From: Lachnoclostridium sp. UBA7215
GTDB lineage: Bacteria > Bacillota > Clostridia > Lachnospirales > Lachnospiraceae
Reading direction: 5' to 3'
Assembly (NCBI GenBank): GCA_002490465.1
Contig: DKUB01000070.1
Location: 57,115-121,114, forward strand
DNA length: 64,000 bases
Positions 45,688 through 55,446 of the stretch are shown piece by piece. The notes under the pieces are model-generated. The model was not told the origin of the DNA. It did no database searches and worked only from the letters and a program-made list of their open reading frames with translations. Made by a program: the position numbers and the translations under genes. The number at the start of each line of letters is the position of its first letter. The first letter of the stretch is position 1.

Positions 45688-48324
45688 ATGAAACCCTATG
45701 GACTGAATGAGTTACGGAAGATGTATTTGGATTTCTTTGAGAGCAAAGGGCATCTTGTAATGCCCAGTTTTTCACTTGTACCGGAAAATGATAAGAGCAT
45801 ACTTTTAATTAATGCGGGCATGGCGCCGCTGAAGCCGTATTTTACTGGTCAGGAAATACCGCCAAGAAAGCGTGTTACAACCTGTCAGAAATGTATTCGC
45901 ACAGGAGACATTGAAAATGTCGGAAAGACATCCCGCCATGGTACATTTTTTGAGATGCTTGGAAATTTTTCTTTTGGTGACTATTTTAAAAAAGAGGCAA
46001 TTGCCTGGTCATGGGAGTTTCTGACAGATGTTTTGGAAATTCCGCAGGAGCGTTTGTACCCATCTGTATATTTAGAGGATGATGAGGCATTTGATATATG
46101 GAACAAACAGATAGGTATCCCGGAGGAGCGCATTTTCCGCTTTGGTAAAGAGGATAATTTTTGGGAACATGGCGCTGGTCCCTGTGGTCCCTGTTCGGAA
46201 ATATATTTTGACCGTGGAGAGAAATACGGTTGCGGTAAGCCAGATTGTACAGTAGGATGTGATTGCGACCGTTATGTAGAGATATGGAATAATGTATTTA
46301 CACAGTTTGAGGGTGACGGTAACGGGAACTATGAAGAACTGGAAAATAAAAATATTGATACCGGCATGGGGTTAGAGCGTCTGGCTATGGTTATGCAGGA
46401 TGTAGAGTCCATTTTTGATGTGGATACGATTCGTGCGATCCGGGATAAGGTATGCAGCTTTGCCGGAGTAATATATGGGGAAGACGAAAAACGGGATATA
46501 TCGATCCGTGTTATTACGGAACATATCCGTTCCGTAACCTTTATGGTTTCAGATGGCATAACGCCTTCCAATGAGGGGCGCGGCTATATACTCCGTCGGC
46601 TTTTGCGCCGCGCCGCGCGTCATGGCAGGCTTTTGGGAATTCGGGGCGATTTTCTTGCCGAGCTTTCTAAAACCGTCATTGCCGAGTCGCTTATGGGATA
46701 TCCGGAGCTTGCTGACAGGCAGGATTATATTTTAAAAATGATTACGGTAGAGGAGCAGAACTTTAATAAGACGATAGATCAGGGGCTTACGGTACTTTCT
46801 GATATGATGGAGAACCTTTCGGAGGATAACCGTGTGTTATCGGGGGAGGATACTTTTAAACTTTATGATACCTATGGTTTTCCGATTGATTTGACAATTG
46901 AAATTTTGGAGGAAAAAGGATTTTCTGTTGATGAAGAGGGATTTCGCAAGGCAATGGAGCATCAGCGTGAGACGGCGAGGGCAGCTCGTGAGACAACAAA
47001 TTACATGGGAACGGATGTCACGATTTATCAATCCATTGATCCTTCTATTGAGAGTAAGTTTGTCGGCTATGACCGTCTGTGTCACAATTCAAAAATAACG
47101 GTTCTCACGACAAACGATGCTATTGTGGATGAACTTACGGCAGGACAGAAGGGGACTGTTTTAACAGAGGAAACTCCGTTTTATGCCACGATGGGTGGAC
47201 AGGTTGCGGATGGCGGTATCATTGAAACTACTGGTGGAAAGTTTATCGTTGAGGATGTTATTAAACTGCAGGGAACAAAGATTGGTCATGTCGGGAAAGT
47301 GACAGAAGGGGTAATAAAAACAGGAGAGACGGCAGCGCTTACGGTAGACAGTGAGCAGAGATACCTGACAGCGGGAAATCACAGTGCCACCCACCTGATG
47401 CAGAAAGCGCTCCGGATGGTTTTGGGAAATCATGTGGAGCAGAAAGGTTCTATGGTGGATAAAGATAAGCTGCGTTTTGACTTTACCCATTTCTCACCGA
47501 TGACAGAAGAGGAAATTGCCAGAGTGGAGGAAATTGTGAATGCCAAAATCCAGGAAGGCCTTGAGGTTGTTACGGATGAAATGACTTTGGATGAGGCGAA
47601 AAAAACGGGGGCAATGGCGTTATTTGGTGAAAAATATGGTGAGGTTGTCCGTGTTGTCCGCATGGGGGATTTCAGTTCAGAGCTCTGCGGTGGTACCCAT
47701 GTAGGCAATACCAGACAGGTGACAGCGTTTAAAATTATATCAGAGAGCGGTGTGGCCGCTGGTGTGCGCCGTATTGAGGCGTTGACCGGAACGGGGCTTC
47801 TTGCTCATTATGCTTCCGTAGAGCGTGAGCTGAATACGGCGGCCAGACAGTTAAAAAGTTCTCCGGCAGAGGTGGCTGGCAAGATTGCATCTTTGCAGGA
47901 CGAGCTGAAAGCACTGCATAAAGAAAATGAAAAGCTAAAGGCAAAAATTGCCAAAGAGGCTGCGTCTGATGTGGCAAGTGGAACGGAGACGGTTAACGGC
48001 GTCCAGATTCTTGCCAAACAGTTATCAGATATTGATAAGAACGGGCTGAGAAGCCTTGGTGATGAGACAAAGGATAAGCTGGGTGAGGCATTTCTTGTGT
48101 TTGCCTGCGAGTCAGAGGGAAAGGTAAACCTGATTGCCATGGCAACACAGGGGGCGGTTGATAAAGGGGCTCATGCCGGAAACCTGATAAAAGAAGTTGC
48201 TGCTGTTGTCGGAGGCGGCGGCGGAGGCCGGCCGAATATGGCACAGGCCGGCGGCAAGAATCCGGCTGCGATACCGGAGGCGCTGGAAAAAGCAATAGAG
48301 GTAATGAAAAAACAGTTGAGTTAA
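45688..48324 (+). CDS. alaS: Alanyl-tRNA synthetase
   Basis: Charges tRNA-Ala. 878 residues, full length. Seen are the class II aminoacylation core (FFESKGHLVMPSFSLVP, GHGTFFEMLGNFSFGDYFK-type block, GPCGPCSEIYFDRG), a CGKPDCTVGCDC insert, the editing domain with HSATHLMQKAL and CGGTHV (zinc ligands), a coiled coil, and the C-Ala end with VVGGGGGGRPNMAQAGG. TAGGAGG precedes the start. It has its own promoter and a strong terminator. Confidence 0.97.
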   Translation: MKPYGLNELRKMYLDFFESKGHLVMPSFSLVPENDKSILLINAGMAPLKPYFTGQEIPPRKRVTTCQKCIRTGDIENVGKTSRHGTFFEMLGNFSFGDYFKKEAIAWSWEFLTDVLEIPQERLYPSVYLEDDEAFDIWNKQIGIPEERIFRFGKEDNFWEHGAGPCGPCSEIYFDRGEKYGCGKPDCTVGCDCDRYVEIWNNVFTQFEGDGNGNYEELENKNIDTGMGLERLAMVMQDVESIFDVDTIRAIRDKVCSFAGVIYGEDEKRDISIRVITEHIRSVTFMVSDGITPSNEGRGYILRRLLRRAARHGRLLGIRGDFLAELSKTVIAESLMGYPELADRQDYILKMITVEEQNFNKTIDQGLTVLSDMMENLSEDNRVLSGEDTFKLYDTYGFPIDLTIEILEEKGFSVDEEGFRKAMEHQRETARAARETTNYMGTDVTIYQSIDPSIESKFVGYDRLCHNSKITVLTTNDAIVDELTAGQKGTVLTEETPFYATMGGQVADGGIIETTGGKFIVEDVIKLQGTKIGHVGKVTEGVIKTGETAALTVDSEQRYLTAGNHSATHLMQKALRMVLGNHVEQKGSMVDKDKLRFDFTHFSPMTEEEIARVEEIVNAKIQEGLEVVTDEMTLDEAKKTGAMALFGEKYGEVVRVVRMGDFSSELCGGTHVGNTRQVTAFKIISESGVAAGVRRIEALTGTGLLAHYASVERELNTAARQLKSSPAEVAGKIASLQDELKALHKENEKLKAKIAKEAASDVASGTETVNGVQILAKQLSDIDKNGLRSLGDETKDKLGEAFLVFACESEGKVNLIAMATQGAVDKGAHAGNLIKEVAAVVGGGGGGRPNMAQAGGKNPAAIPEALEKAIEVMKKQLS

Positions 48325-48326
48325 GA

Positions 48327-48373
48327 AAAAAACTGTGCGCAGGAGCAAAATTGTTTCCTGCGCGCAGTTTTTT
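48327..48373. terminator. Bidirectional terminator between alaS and the CoA-transferase gene
   Basis: AAAAAACTGTGCGCAGGA (48327-48344) pairs with TCCTGCGCGCAGTTTTTT (48356-48373) with one wobble; A- and T-runs at both ends suit convergent genes. Confidence 0.88.
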
Positions 48374-48421
48374 CTTTAGAGTTCCCAGTCATAAAAGTCA
48401 ACGAAATGCTTTGCGTTTCAG

Positions 48422-49762
48422 TCAGACCTTATTACTTCGTCTCCATATATTCATTTTTTCTGCTTCTTTTATCAGGTCATCACGGAAATCCGGATGGGCA
48501 ATGCTGATTAACAATTCCGCGCGTTCCCATGCAGTCCGGCCTTTCAGGTTTACCATACCGTATTCTGTCACGATATAGTGTGTATTGGCGCGTGTGTCCG
48601 TTACAATAGAGCCGTTGGCAAGCGTTGGGCGGATGCGGGAGTTCAGATTACCTGACCTATCCTTAAAAGTAGAGGAGAGACAGATAAAGCTTTTCCCTCC
48701 CTTTGATTTGTAAGCACCAAGTACAAAATCAAGCTGGCCGCCGGCGCCGCTTATATTCCTTGTGCCTGCGGACTCCGCATTTACCTGGCCGTACAGGTCA
48801 ATATCCACAGCATTATTAATGGATATAAAATTATCATGGGCAGAAATGGAGTCAATACTGTTCGTATAATCAACTGGAGCGCTCATGCATTCAGGATTGT
48901 TGTCTAAGAAGTCATAGAGTTTTTTGGTCCCGGCAGCAAACGCATATACCTGACGTCCTTTATTTATGTTCTTTCTTAAACCATTGATTTTACCTGCTTT
49001 GGAAATATCAACAAAAGCGTCTACATACATCTCAGTATGTACACCAAGGTCTTTCAAATCGGATTCGGCAATCAGGGATCCAACGGCATTTGGCATGCCT
49101 CCGATACCAAGCTGCAGGCAGGCGCCGTTTGGAATCTGGTCAACGATAAGTTTGGCTACGGCCTGGTCTACTTCCGTAGCAGCGGCAGCGCCCATTTCTG
49201 CCATTGCCGGATTTGTCCCTTCGACAATCATATCCACTTTGGAAATGTGGATGCCCTCATCAAATCCACCAAGACAGCGAGGCATATTCTGGTTTACTTC
49301 TACAATAATGCATTTGGAACGCTCACAGGCAGCGGCGAGATGAGAGGCGCTTGGCCCGAAATTAAAGAAGCCGTGCTTGTCCATCGGGGCAACCTGGAGA
49401 ATTGCCACGTCCATGTCATGGGGCATATCCCGATAATAACGCGGAAGTTCGGAATAACGGATTGGGGAATAGAAAGAAAAGCCCTCCTTGGCCGCTTTTC
49501 TCTCAATGCCGCCCATGTGCCAGGAATTCCATGTGAAATGTTCAGCCGGGTTGTCTATTTTGAAAATTTCCGGCTCCCACATAAGAATTCCACCGCAGAA
49601 TTTTATGTCAGTAAGCTCTGGCAGTCGTTTCGCCAGTTCTGCATCTACGGCTACCGGTGTTGTGGCAGTCCAGGCATAATCGACCCAGTCACCGGATTTT
49701 ACGACCTTTGCGGCATCGGCGGCAGAGGTCAGTTTGCTCTTATATAATGCTTCGTAATCCAT
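48422..49762 (-). CDS. but: Butyryl-CoA:acetate CoA-transferase
   Basis: Moves CoA from butyryl-CoA to acetate, releasing butyrate and acetyl-CoA; the main final step in Lachnospiraceae butyrate producers. 446 residues of the 4-hydroxybutyrate/acetyl-CoA hydrolase family: LQLGIGGMPNAVGSLIAES, the active-site Glu in YGQVNAES, and GAGGQLDFVLGAYKSKGGKSF. Start ATGGATTACG behind AAGGAGG. A related 4-hydroxybutyrate transferase is the main alternative, but the linked thl-crt-hbd-bcd-etf genes favour butyryl-CoA. It has its own minus-strand promoter. Confidence 0.88.
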   Translation of the reverse strand: MDYEALYKSKLTSAADAAKVVKSGDWVDYAWTATTPVAVDAELAKRLPELTDIKFCGGILMWEPEIFKIDNPAEHFTWNSWHMGGIERKAAKEGFSFYSPIRYSELPRYYRDMPHDMDVAILQVAPMDKHGFFNFGPSASHLAAACERSKCIIVEVNQNMPRCLGGFDEGIHISKVDMIVEGTNPAMAEMGAAAATEVDQAVAKLIVDQIPNGACLQLGIGGMPNAVGSLIAESDLKDLGVHTEMYVDAFVDISKAGKINGLRKNINKGRQVYAFAAGTKKLYDFLDNNPECMSAPVDYTNSIDSISAHDNFISINNAVDIDLYGQVNAESAGTRNISGAGGQLDFVLGAYKSKGGKSFICLSSTFKDRSGNLNSRIRPTLANGSIVTDTRANTHYIVTEYGMVNLKGRTAWERAELLISIAHPDFRDDLIKEAEKMNIWRRSNKV

Positions 49763-49792
49763 ATGGATACCTCCTTATACACAATTATAATA

Positions 49793-49821
49793 ATTTTACC
49801 ATTTGCTGCCGGGCGGGTCAA
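49793..49821 (-). promoter_or_regulatory. CoA-transferase promoter
   Basis: On the minus strand TTGACC (49821-49816), 17 bases, TAAAAT (49798-49793). Confidence 0.8.
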
Positions 49822-49914
49822 GGATTTCCGAAAATCTTTTGTAAAGTATCTACAATATATTATTTTTTTCGCAAATAATCATGTAAAATCTGCATAAAAA
49901 AGTTTGTTAAAATG

Positions 49915-49943
49915 TTGACAATACAACCCTGGTTTGGTATGAT
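49915..49943 (+). promoter_or_regulatory. coaD/butyrate operon promoter
   Basis: TTGACA (49915-49920), 17 bases, TATGAT (49938-49943). No terminator is seen between coaD and thl, so it may serve the whole run to etfA. Confidence 0.82.
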
Positions 49944-50016
49944 AGAAATGCGGTGGTAAATTTTTACGTGTGAGTATTTGCTCTGTATTTTGCCAGGGTG
50001 GAGAATGTGAGGTAAC

Positions 50017-50502
50017 ATGAAAAAGGCGATTTATCCGGGAAGCTTTGATCCGGTCACCTACGGACATCTGGATATTATAGTCCGGGCATCTAAGGTGGTG
50101 GACGAGCTTATCATCGGTGTTCTTGTGAACAAACAGAAGAAGCCGTTATTTTCTATGGAGGAACGTCTCTTCATGATTCGGGAAACGACAAGAGGCATCC
50201 CTAATGTCCGGGTTCAGACGTTTGAGGGTCTGACCATTGATTTTGCAAGGGAAAATGATGCCAGGTTAATTATCCGTGGGCTGCGTGCCGTGACGGATTT
50301 TGAGTCGGAGATGCAGATTGCCCAGACAAATCACAGCATTGACCCGGAAATTGACACAATATTTTTTACCACAAGTCTGGAATATGCTTTTCTGAGTTCA
50401 ACCATAGCCAGAGAGGTGGCGTATTATGGCTCAGACGTCTCGAAACTGGTTCCGCCGGTTGTGGCAGAGCAGTTTCAAAAAAAATTTCATCAAGATTCTT
50501 AA
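50017..50502 (+). CDS. coaD: Phosphopantetheine adenylyltransferase
   Basis: Penultimate enzyme of CoA synthesis. 161 residues with the nucleotidyl-transferase motif PGSFDPVTYGHLDII (HxGH variant TYGH), IIRGLRAVTDFESE and LSSTIARE. It lies 22 bases before thl on the same strand. This is an unusual and possibly meaningful neighbour, because the following pathway runs on CoA thioesters. Confidence 0.96.
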   Translation: MKKAIYPGSFDPVTYGHLDIIVRASKVVDELIIGVLVNKQKKPLFSMEERLFMIRETTRGIPNVRVQTFEGLTIDFARENDARLIIRGLRAVTDFESEMQIAQTNHSIDPEIDTIFFTTSLEYAFLSSTIAREVAYYGSDVSKLVPPVVAEQFQKKFHQDS

Positions 50503-50524
50503 AAAATAAAGGAGGATATATTTC

Positions 50525-51709
50525 ATGTCTAAGAAAGTAGTTTTAGCAGGCGCATGCCGTACAGCAATTGGTAAAATGGGTGGTGCACTCAGCACAACTC
50601 CGGCGCCAAAACTTGGTTCCATTGTTATTGAAGAAGCCCTGAAGAGAGCTGGTGTGCCAAAGGACAAAGTTGACCATGTTTATATGGGCTGTGTTATCCA
50701 GGCAGGCCTTGGTCAGAACGTTGCCCGCCAGTCCGCAATCAATGCAGGACTTCCGATTGAGACAACGGCAGTTACGGTAAACGTAGTCTGTGGTTCCGGT
50801 TTGAACTGTGTTAATATGGCAGCCCAGATGATTCAGACAGGGGATGCGGATATCGTTGTTGCCGGTGGTATGGAAAACATGTCAATGGCTCCATATGCAG
50901 CAATGAATGCCCGTTTTGGTTACCGCATGAACAATGGGAAACTGGTTGATACAATGATAAACGATGCTTTGTGGGATGCATTTAATCAGTATCACATGAT
51001 GATTACAGCAGAGAATGTGGCAGAAAAGTATGGTATTACCCGTGAAGAGCTTGATGAGTTCTCAGCAAACAGCCAGCAGAAGTGTGAAGCTGCTATGAAT
51101 GCAGGTAAATTCAAAGATGAGATAGTACCGGTTGAAGTAAAATCCAGGAAAAAGACAGTTGTTGTAGATACGGATGAGGGCCCACGTGCCGGCACAACAG
51201 CAGAATCCCTCAGCTCACTGAAATGCTGCTCTGGAAAAGAGGGTGGTTTAGTAACAGCGGGAAATGCTTCCGGTATTAATGACGGTGCAGCAGCCATTGT
51301 TGTAATGAGCGAAGAGAAAGCAAAAGAGCTTGGTGTTAAACCAATGGCAACATTTGTTGCAGGAGCTCTTGGTGGTGTAGATCCATCCATTATGGGTGTT
51401 GGCCCGGTTGCTTCTACAAAGAAGGTTTTAGCTAAGACAGGTCTTTCTATTGATGATATGGATCTCATTGAGGCAAATGAGGCATTTGCCGCACAGTCAA
51501 TCGCAGTTGGCCGTGATTTGAATTTTGATTTAAGTAAATTAAACGTAAACGGTGGTGCAATTGCCCTTGGACACCCGGTGGGAGCCAGCGGATGCCGTAT
51601 TCTTGTAACACTGCTTCATGAGATGCAGAAGAGAGGCTCAAACCGCGGACTTGCAACACTCTGCATCGGCGGTGGAATGGGATGCTCCACAATTGTTGAA
51701 AAATATTAA
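50525..51709 (+). CDS. thl: Acetyl-CoA acetyltransferase (thiolase)
   Basis: Condenses two acetyl-CoA to acetoacetyl-CoA. 394 residues: nucleophilic Cys in VVCGSGLNCVNMA, HMMITAENVAEKYG, GHPVGASGCRILVTLLHEM (His) and the second Cys in CIGGGMGCS. AAAGGAGG precedes the start. First gene of the butyrate set; crt follows by 15 bases. Confidence 0.96.
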   Translation: MSKKVVLAGACRTAIGKMGGALSTTPAPKLGSIVIEEALKRAGVPKDKVDHVYMGCVIQAGLGQNVARQSAINAGLPIETTAVTVNVVCGSGLNCVNMAAQMIQTGDADIVVAGGMENMSMAPYAAMNARFGYRMNNGKLVDTMINDALWDAFNQYHMMITAENVAEKYGITREELDEFSANSQQKCEAAMNAGKFKDEIVPVEVKSRKKTVVVDTDEGPRAGTTAESLSSLKCCSGKEGGLVTAGNASGINDGAAAIVVMSEEKAKELGVKPMATFVAGALGGVDPSIMGVGPVASTKKVLAKTGLSIDDMDLIEANEAFAAQSIAVGRDLNFDLSKLNVNGGAIALGHPVGASGCRILVTLLHEMQKRGSNRGLATLCIGGGMGCSTIVEKY

Positions 51710-51724
51710 TGGAGGAGAGCAAGC

Positions 51725-52516
51725 ATGGAATTCATAACGTATGAAACAGAGGGCATGGTGGGCATTATCACGATTAACCGTCCGAAAGCTCTCAATGCAC
51801 TGAACAGTGCAGTTCTTGATGAGTTAAATGAGACGTTGGATGCTGTTGACCAGAATGCTATCCGCTGTCTGATTCTCACCGGCGCCGGTGAGAAATCCTT
51901 TGTGGCAGGCGCAGATATTGGCGAGATGAGTACTTTGACAAAAGCAGAGGGCGAGGCATTTGGAAAGAAAGGGAATGATGTTTTCCGCAAACTGGAAACA
52001 TTCCCGCTTCCTGTAATTGCTGCTGTAAATGGTTTTGCTCTTGGCGGCGGGTGCGAGATTTCCATGAGCTGTGATATCCGTATCTGCTCCGACAACGCCG
52101 TTTTTGGACAGCCGGAAGTCGGTCTTGGCATCACACCGGGATTTGGCGGCACACAGAGGCTGGCACGTCTGGTAAGCCCGGGTATGGCAAAACAGATGAT
52201 TTATACGGCGCGCAATATTAAGGCAGAAGAGGCATACCGCATTGGTCTGGTAAATGCTGTTTATCCGCAGGAAGAGCTGATGTCTGCGGCTAAGAAAATG
52301 GCTGCCGGAATTGCGGCACAGGCTCCGATTGCCGTGCGTAACTGCAAGAAAGCAATTAACGACGGATTGCAGACAGACATGGACAAGGCAATTGTGATTG
52401 AGGAAAAATTGTTCGGCGATTGTTTTGAAACAGAGGATCAGAAAGCCGGAATGGGCAACTTCCTTGAGAAAGATAAGGAAAAGAAATTAAAGGTAGTTCC
52501 TTTTAAAAACTGTTAA
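51725..52516 (+). CDS. crt: 3-hydroxybutyryl-CoA dehydratase (crotonase)
   Basis: Dehydrates 3-hydroxybutyryl-CoA to crotonyl-CoA. 263 residues: ITINRPKALNALNSAVLDEL, AGADIGEMS (oxyanion), NGFALGGGCEISMSCDIRI and the catalytic Glu region GQPEVGLGITPGFGGTQRLAR. RBS TGGAGGAG. Third reaction of the set, order thl-crt-hbd as in other Lachnospiraceae. Confidence 0.95.
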   Translation: MEFITYETEGMVGIITINRPKALNALNSAVLDELNETLDAVDQNAIRCLILTGAGEKSFVAGADIGEMSTLTKAEGEAFGKKGNDVFRKLETFPLPVIAAVNGFALGGGCEISMSCDIRICSDNAVFGQPEVGLGITPGFGGTQRLARLVSPGMAKQMIYTARNIKAEEAYRIGLVNAVYPQEELMSAAKKMAAGIAAQAPIAVRNCKKAINDGLQTDMDKAIVIEEKLFGDCFETEDQKAGMGNFLEKDKEKKLKVVPFKNC

Positions 52517-52552
52517 TCATCTAACCAAAAAACAAATGGAGGTAAGGAAGCA

Positions 52553-53395
52553 ATGAAAGTAGGTATTATTGGTGCAGGAACAATGGGTTCCGGAATTGCA
52601 CAGGCTTTTGCACAGACAGAAGGATATGAAGTTTATCTGTGTGATATTAATGAAGAGTTCGCTGCAAACGGCAAAAATAAGATTGCCAAAGGACTTGAGA
52701 AGAGAGTAGCTAAAGGAAAAATGGAGCAGGCTGCTGCAGATGCTATTTTGAACAAAATCACAACAGGTGTCAAAGATATTTGTACAGACTGTGATTTGAT
52801 TGTTGAGGCTGCCCTTGAGGTAATGGATGTTAAAAAGCAGACATTTAAAGAGTTAGAGGATATCGTTAAGAATAAAGACTGTATCTTTGCAACAAACACA
52901 TCTTCTCTTTCCATCACAGAAATCGGACAGGGCATCTCTCATCCGGTAATCGGCATGCACTTTTTTAATCCGGCTCCTGTTATGAAGCTTGTGGAAGTAA
53001 TCCGCGGCGAGAATACAACGGATGAAGTAAATAATAAGGTTGTAGAGATTGCCAAAGAGATTGGCAAAACTCCGGTAGAAGTAAAAGAAGCAGCAGGGTT
53101 CGTCGTAAACCGTATCCTGATTCCTATGATTAATGAAGCAGTTGGCATTTATGCAGATGGTGTTGCATCCGTAGAAGGTATCGACGCTGCCATGAAGCTT
53201 GGTGCGAACCACCCGATGGGACCTCTTGCCCTCGGTGACCTGGTAGGCCTTGATATTTGCCTTGCTATAATGGAAGTTCTTCAGAATGAGACAGGAGATC
53301 CGAAATATCGTCCGCATCCATTGTTGAGGAAGATGGTTCGTGCCGGAAAACTCGGCATGAAGACCGGTCAGGGATTCTATGATTATTCCAAGTAA
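52553..53395 (+). CDS. hbd: 3-hydroxybutyryl-CoA dehydrogenase
   Basis: Reduces acetoacetyl-CoA to 3-hydroxybutyryl-CoA. 280 residues: Rossmann GAGTMGSGIAQAFAQ, ATNTSSLSITEIG, catalytic His-Glu dyad in GMHFFNPAPVMKLVEVI, and GFVVNRILIPMINEA. RBS TGGAGG. The C-terminal half holds the dimerisation helices with MGPLALGDLVGLD. Confidence 0.96.
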   Translation: MKVGIIGAGTMGSGIAQAFAQTEGYEVYLCDINEEFAANGKNKIAKGLEKRVAKGKMEQAAADAILNKITTGVKDICTDCDLIVEAALEVMDVKKQTFKELEDIVKNKDCIFATNTSSLSITEIGQGISHPVIGMHFFNPAPVMKLVEVIRGENTTDEVNNKVVEIAKEIGKTPVEVKEAAGFVVNRILIPMINEAVGIYADGVASVEGIDAAMKLGANHPMGPLALGDLVGLDICLAIMEVLQNETGDPKYRPHPLLRKMVRAGKLGMKTGQGFYDYSK

Positions 53396-53448
53396 TTTTG
53401 CGGGACAGATATCGCATTAAGTATAAAAATAAGGAGGTTCATGTAAAC

Positions 53449-54600
53449 ATGGATTTTGTATTAGATAAGCAGCATGAGATGGCGCTTCAGCTGTTTAAAG
53501 AATTTGCTGAGAATGAAGTTAAGCCATATGCGCAGGAGACGGATGAAACAGAAGTTTTTCCACGTGAGATTGTTACAAAAATGCAGAAACTTGGCTTCTT
53601 CGGAATCCCGATTGCCAAAGAGTATGGCGGGCAGGGATGCGATCCTCTGATGTATGCGATGTGCGTAGAGGAGCTGGCTAAGGTATGTGGTACAACAAGT
53701 GTTATTGTATCTGCCCATACATCCCTTTGCTGTGATCCGATTGCCACCTATGGTACAGAGGAGCAGAAACAGAAATATCTGATTCCATTGGCAAAAGGTG
53801 AGAAGCTTGGAGCATTTGGCCTTACAGAGCCGGGTGCAGGTACTGATGCACAGGGACAGCAGACAAAAGCCGTTCTGGATGGTGACGAGTGGGTACTGAA
53901 TGGTTCTAAATGTTTCATCACAAACGGTAAAGAAGCAGACGTATACATTGTCATTGCTGTTACCGGAATTGTTGAGAAACGCGGCAGAAAGATGAAAGAG
54001 ATTTCTGCATTTATTGTTGAAAAAGATACACCGGGCTTTTCCTTTGGAACAAAAGAAAAGAAAATGGGTATCCGTGGCTCTTCTACATATGAGCTGATTT
54101 TTGAAGATTGCCGTATTCCAAAAGAGAACATCCTCGGACAGCAGGGTAAGGGCTTCGGCATTGCCATGCATACACTGGACGGCGGACGTATCGGTATCGC
54201 TTCCCAGGCACTTGGACTTGCAGAGGGCGCTTTACAGGCAACCATCGATTATGTAAAGGAAAGAAAGCAGTTTGGACGTACGATCGGCCAGTTCCAGAAC
54301 ACACAGTTCCAGCTGGCAGATATGGCAACTAAGGTAGAAGCTGCAAAAATGCTTGTTTATAAAGCTGCTATGGCAAAGGCAACACAGAAGGTTTACAGTG
54401 TTGAGGCGGCAAAAGCGAAATTGTATGCTGCTGAGGTTGCTATGGAAGTAACGACAAAGGCAGTTCAGTTACACGGTGGTTATGGATATATTAGAGAGTA
54501 TGACGTTGAACGTATGATGCGTGATGCAAAAATCACGGAAATCTACGAGGGAACTTCTGAAGTTCAGCGCATGGTTATCTCTGGTAGCTTATTGAAATAG
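53449..54600 (+). CDS. bcd: Butyryl-CoA dehydrogenase
   Basis: FAD enzyme reducing crotonyl-CoA to butyryl-CoA; with EtfAB it can bifurcate electrons to ferredoxin. 383 residues: FGLTEPGAGTDA, GSKCFITNGKEADVY, the IRGSSTYELIFEDCRIP block, and the catalytic Glu in EIYEGTSEVQRMVI. The frame is open upstream to a TTG at 53398, but AAGGAGG (53431-53437) and the family N-terminus MDFVLDKQHEM support 53449. Confidence 0.96.
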   Translation: MDFVLDKQHEMALQLFKEFAENEVKPYAQETDETEVFPREIVTKMQKLGFFGIPIAKEYGGQGCDPLMYAMCVEELAKVCGTTSVIVSAHTSLCCDPIATYGTEEQKQKYLIPLAKGEKLGAFGLTEPGAGTDAQGQQTKAVLDGDEWVLNGSKCFITNGKEADVYIVIAVTGIVEKRGRKMKEISAFIVEKDTPGFSFGTKEKKMGIRGSSTYELIFEDCRIPKENILGQQGKGFGIAMHTLDGGRIGIASQALGLAEGALQATIDYVKERKQFGRTIGQFQNTQFQLADMATKVEAAKMLVYKAAMAKATQKVYSVEAAKAKLYAAEVAMEVTTKAVQLHGGYGYIREYDVERMMRDAKITEIYEGTSEVQRMVISGSLLK

Positions 54601-54611
54601 GAGGTGCTCAC

Positions 54612-55394
54612 GTGAAAATTGTAGTATGTGTGAAACAGGTGCCTGATACAAAGGGCGGTGTTGTATTTAATCCAGATGGTACGCTGAACAGAGGTGCCAT
54701 GCTGACTATTATGAATCCGGATGATAAGGCCGGACTGGAAGCAGCATTGAGAATAAAGGATGAGACAGGGGCGGAAGTTACGGTTCTGACCATGGGTCTG
54801 CCGAAAGCAGAAGAGGTTCTGCGTGAGGCTATGGCTATGGGAGCGGACAAGGGTATTCTTGTAACAGACCGTGTACTTGGTGGTGCCGATACGTGGGCTA
54901 CTTCCACAACGATTGCCGGTGCACTTCGGAATCTTGAGTATGACTTAATTATTACCGGACGTCAGGCAATTGATGGAGATACCGCACAGGTTGGACCTCA
55001 GATTTCTGAACACCTGGATATTCCTGTTATTTCCTATGCACAGAATATTAAAATTGAAGGTGACAGTGTAGTAGTTCAGCGCCAGTATGAAGACAGATAT
55101 CATGTAGTAAAAGCAAAAATGCCATGTCTGATTACGGCACTTGCCGAGCTGAATGAGCCTCGTTATATGACTCCGGGCGGTATTATGGAAGCATATGAGA
55201 AAGAGATTACTGTATGGGGCAGAGCAGACTTGAAGGATGTAGATGATGCAAACCTTGGTCTGAAAGGTTCTCCGACAAAAATTGCGAAGGCTTCAGATAA
55301 AGTCCGCAAGGGCGCTGGTGAGGTTGTAACACTTGACCCGGCAGAGACGGCGCAGTATATTGTTGATAAATTTAAAGAAAAACATGTCATCTAA
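54612..55394 (+). CDS. etfB: Electron transfer flavoprotein beta subunit
   Basis: Part of the Bcd-Etf complex. 260 residues: KIVVCVKQVPD at the start, DETGAEVTVLTMG, TGRQAIDGDTAQVGPQISEHL and the LITALAELNEPRYM block. The start is GTG behind AGGAGGTG. In clostridial complexes this subunit holds the bifurcating FAD; that function is inferred from the family. Confidence 0.95.
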   Translation: MKIVVCVKQVPDTKGGVVFNPDGTLNRGAMLTIMNPDDKAGLEAALRIKDETGAEVTVLTMGLPKAEEVLREAMAMGADKGILVTDRVLGGADTWATSTTIAGALRNLEYDLIITGRQAIDGDTAQVGPQISEHLDIPVISYAQNIKIEGDSVVVQRQYEDRYHVVKAKMPCLITALAELNEPRYMTPGGIMEAYEKEITVWGRADLKDVDDANLGLKGSPTKIAKASDKVRKGAGEVVTLDPAETAQYIVDKFKEKHVI

Positions 55395-55446
55395 CATAGA
55401 CTGGTGAATCATGCGCAGCATATTTTCTGTGCAAAAGGAGGTAAAA

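Noticed and set aside
48966..49747. Plus-strand open frames within the CoA-transferase gene
   Set aside because: They are antisense shadows of a well-supported minus-strand gene and lack ribosome sites.
53398..53448. N-terminal extension of butyryl-CoA dehydrogenase from a TTG codon
   Set aside because: The strong AAGGAGG lies inside this extension and the family N-terminus begins at 53449.
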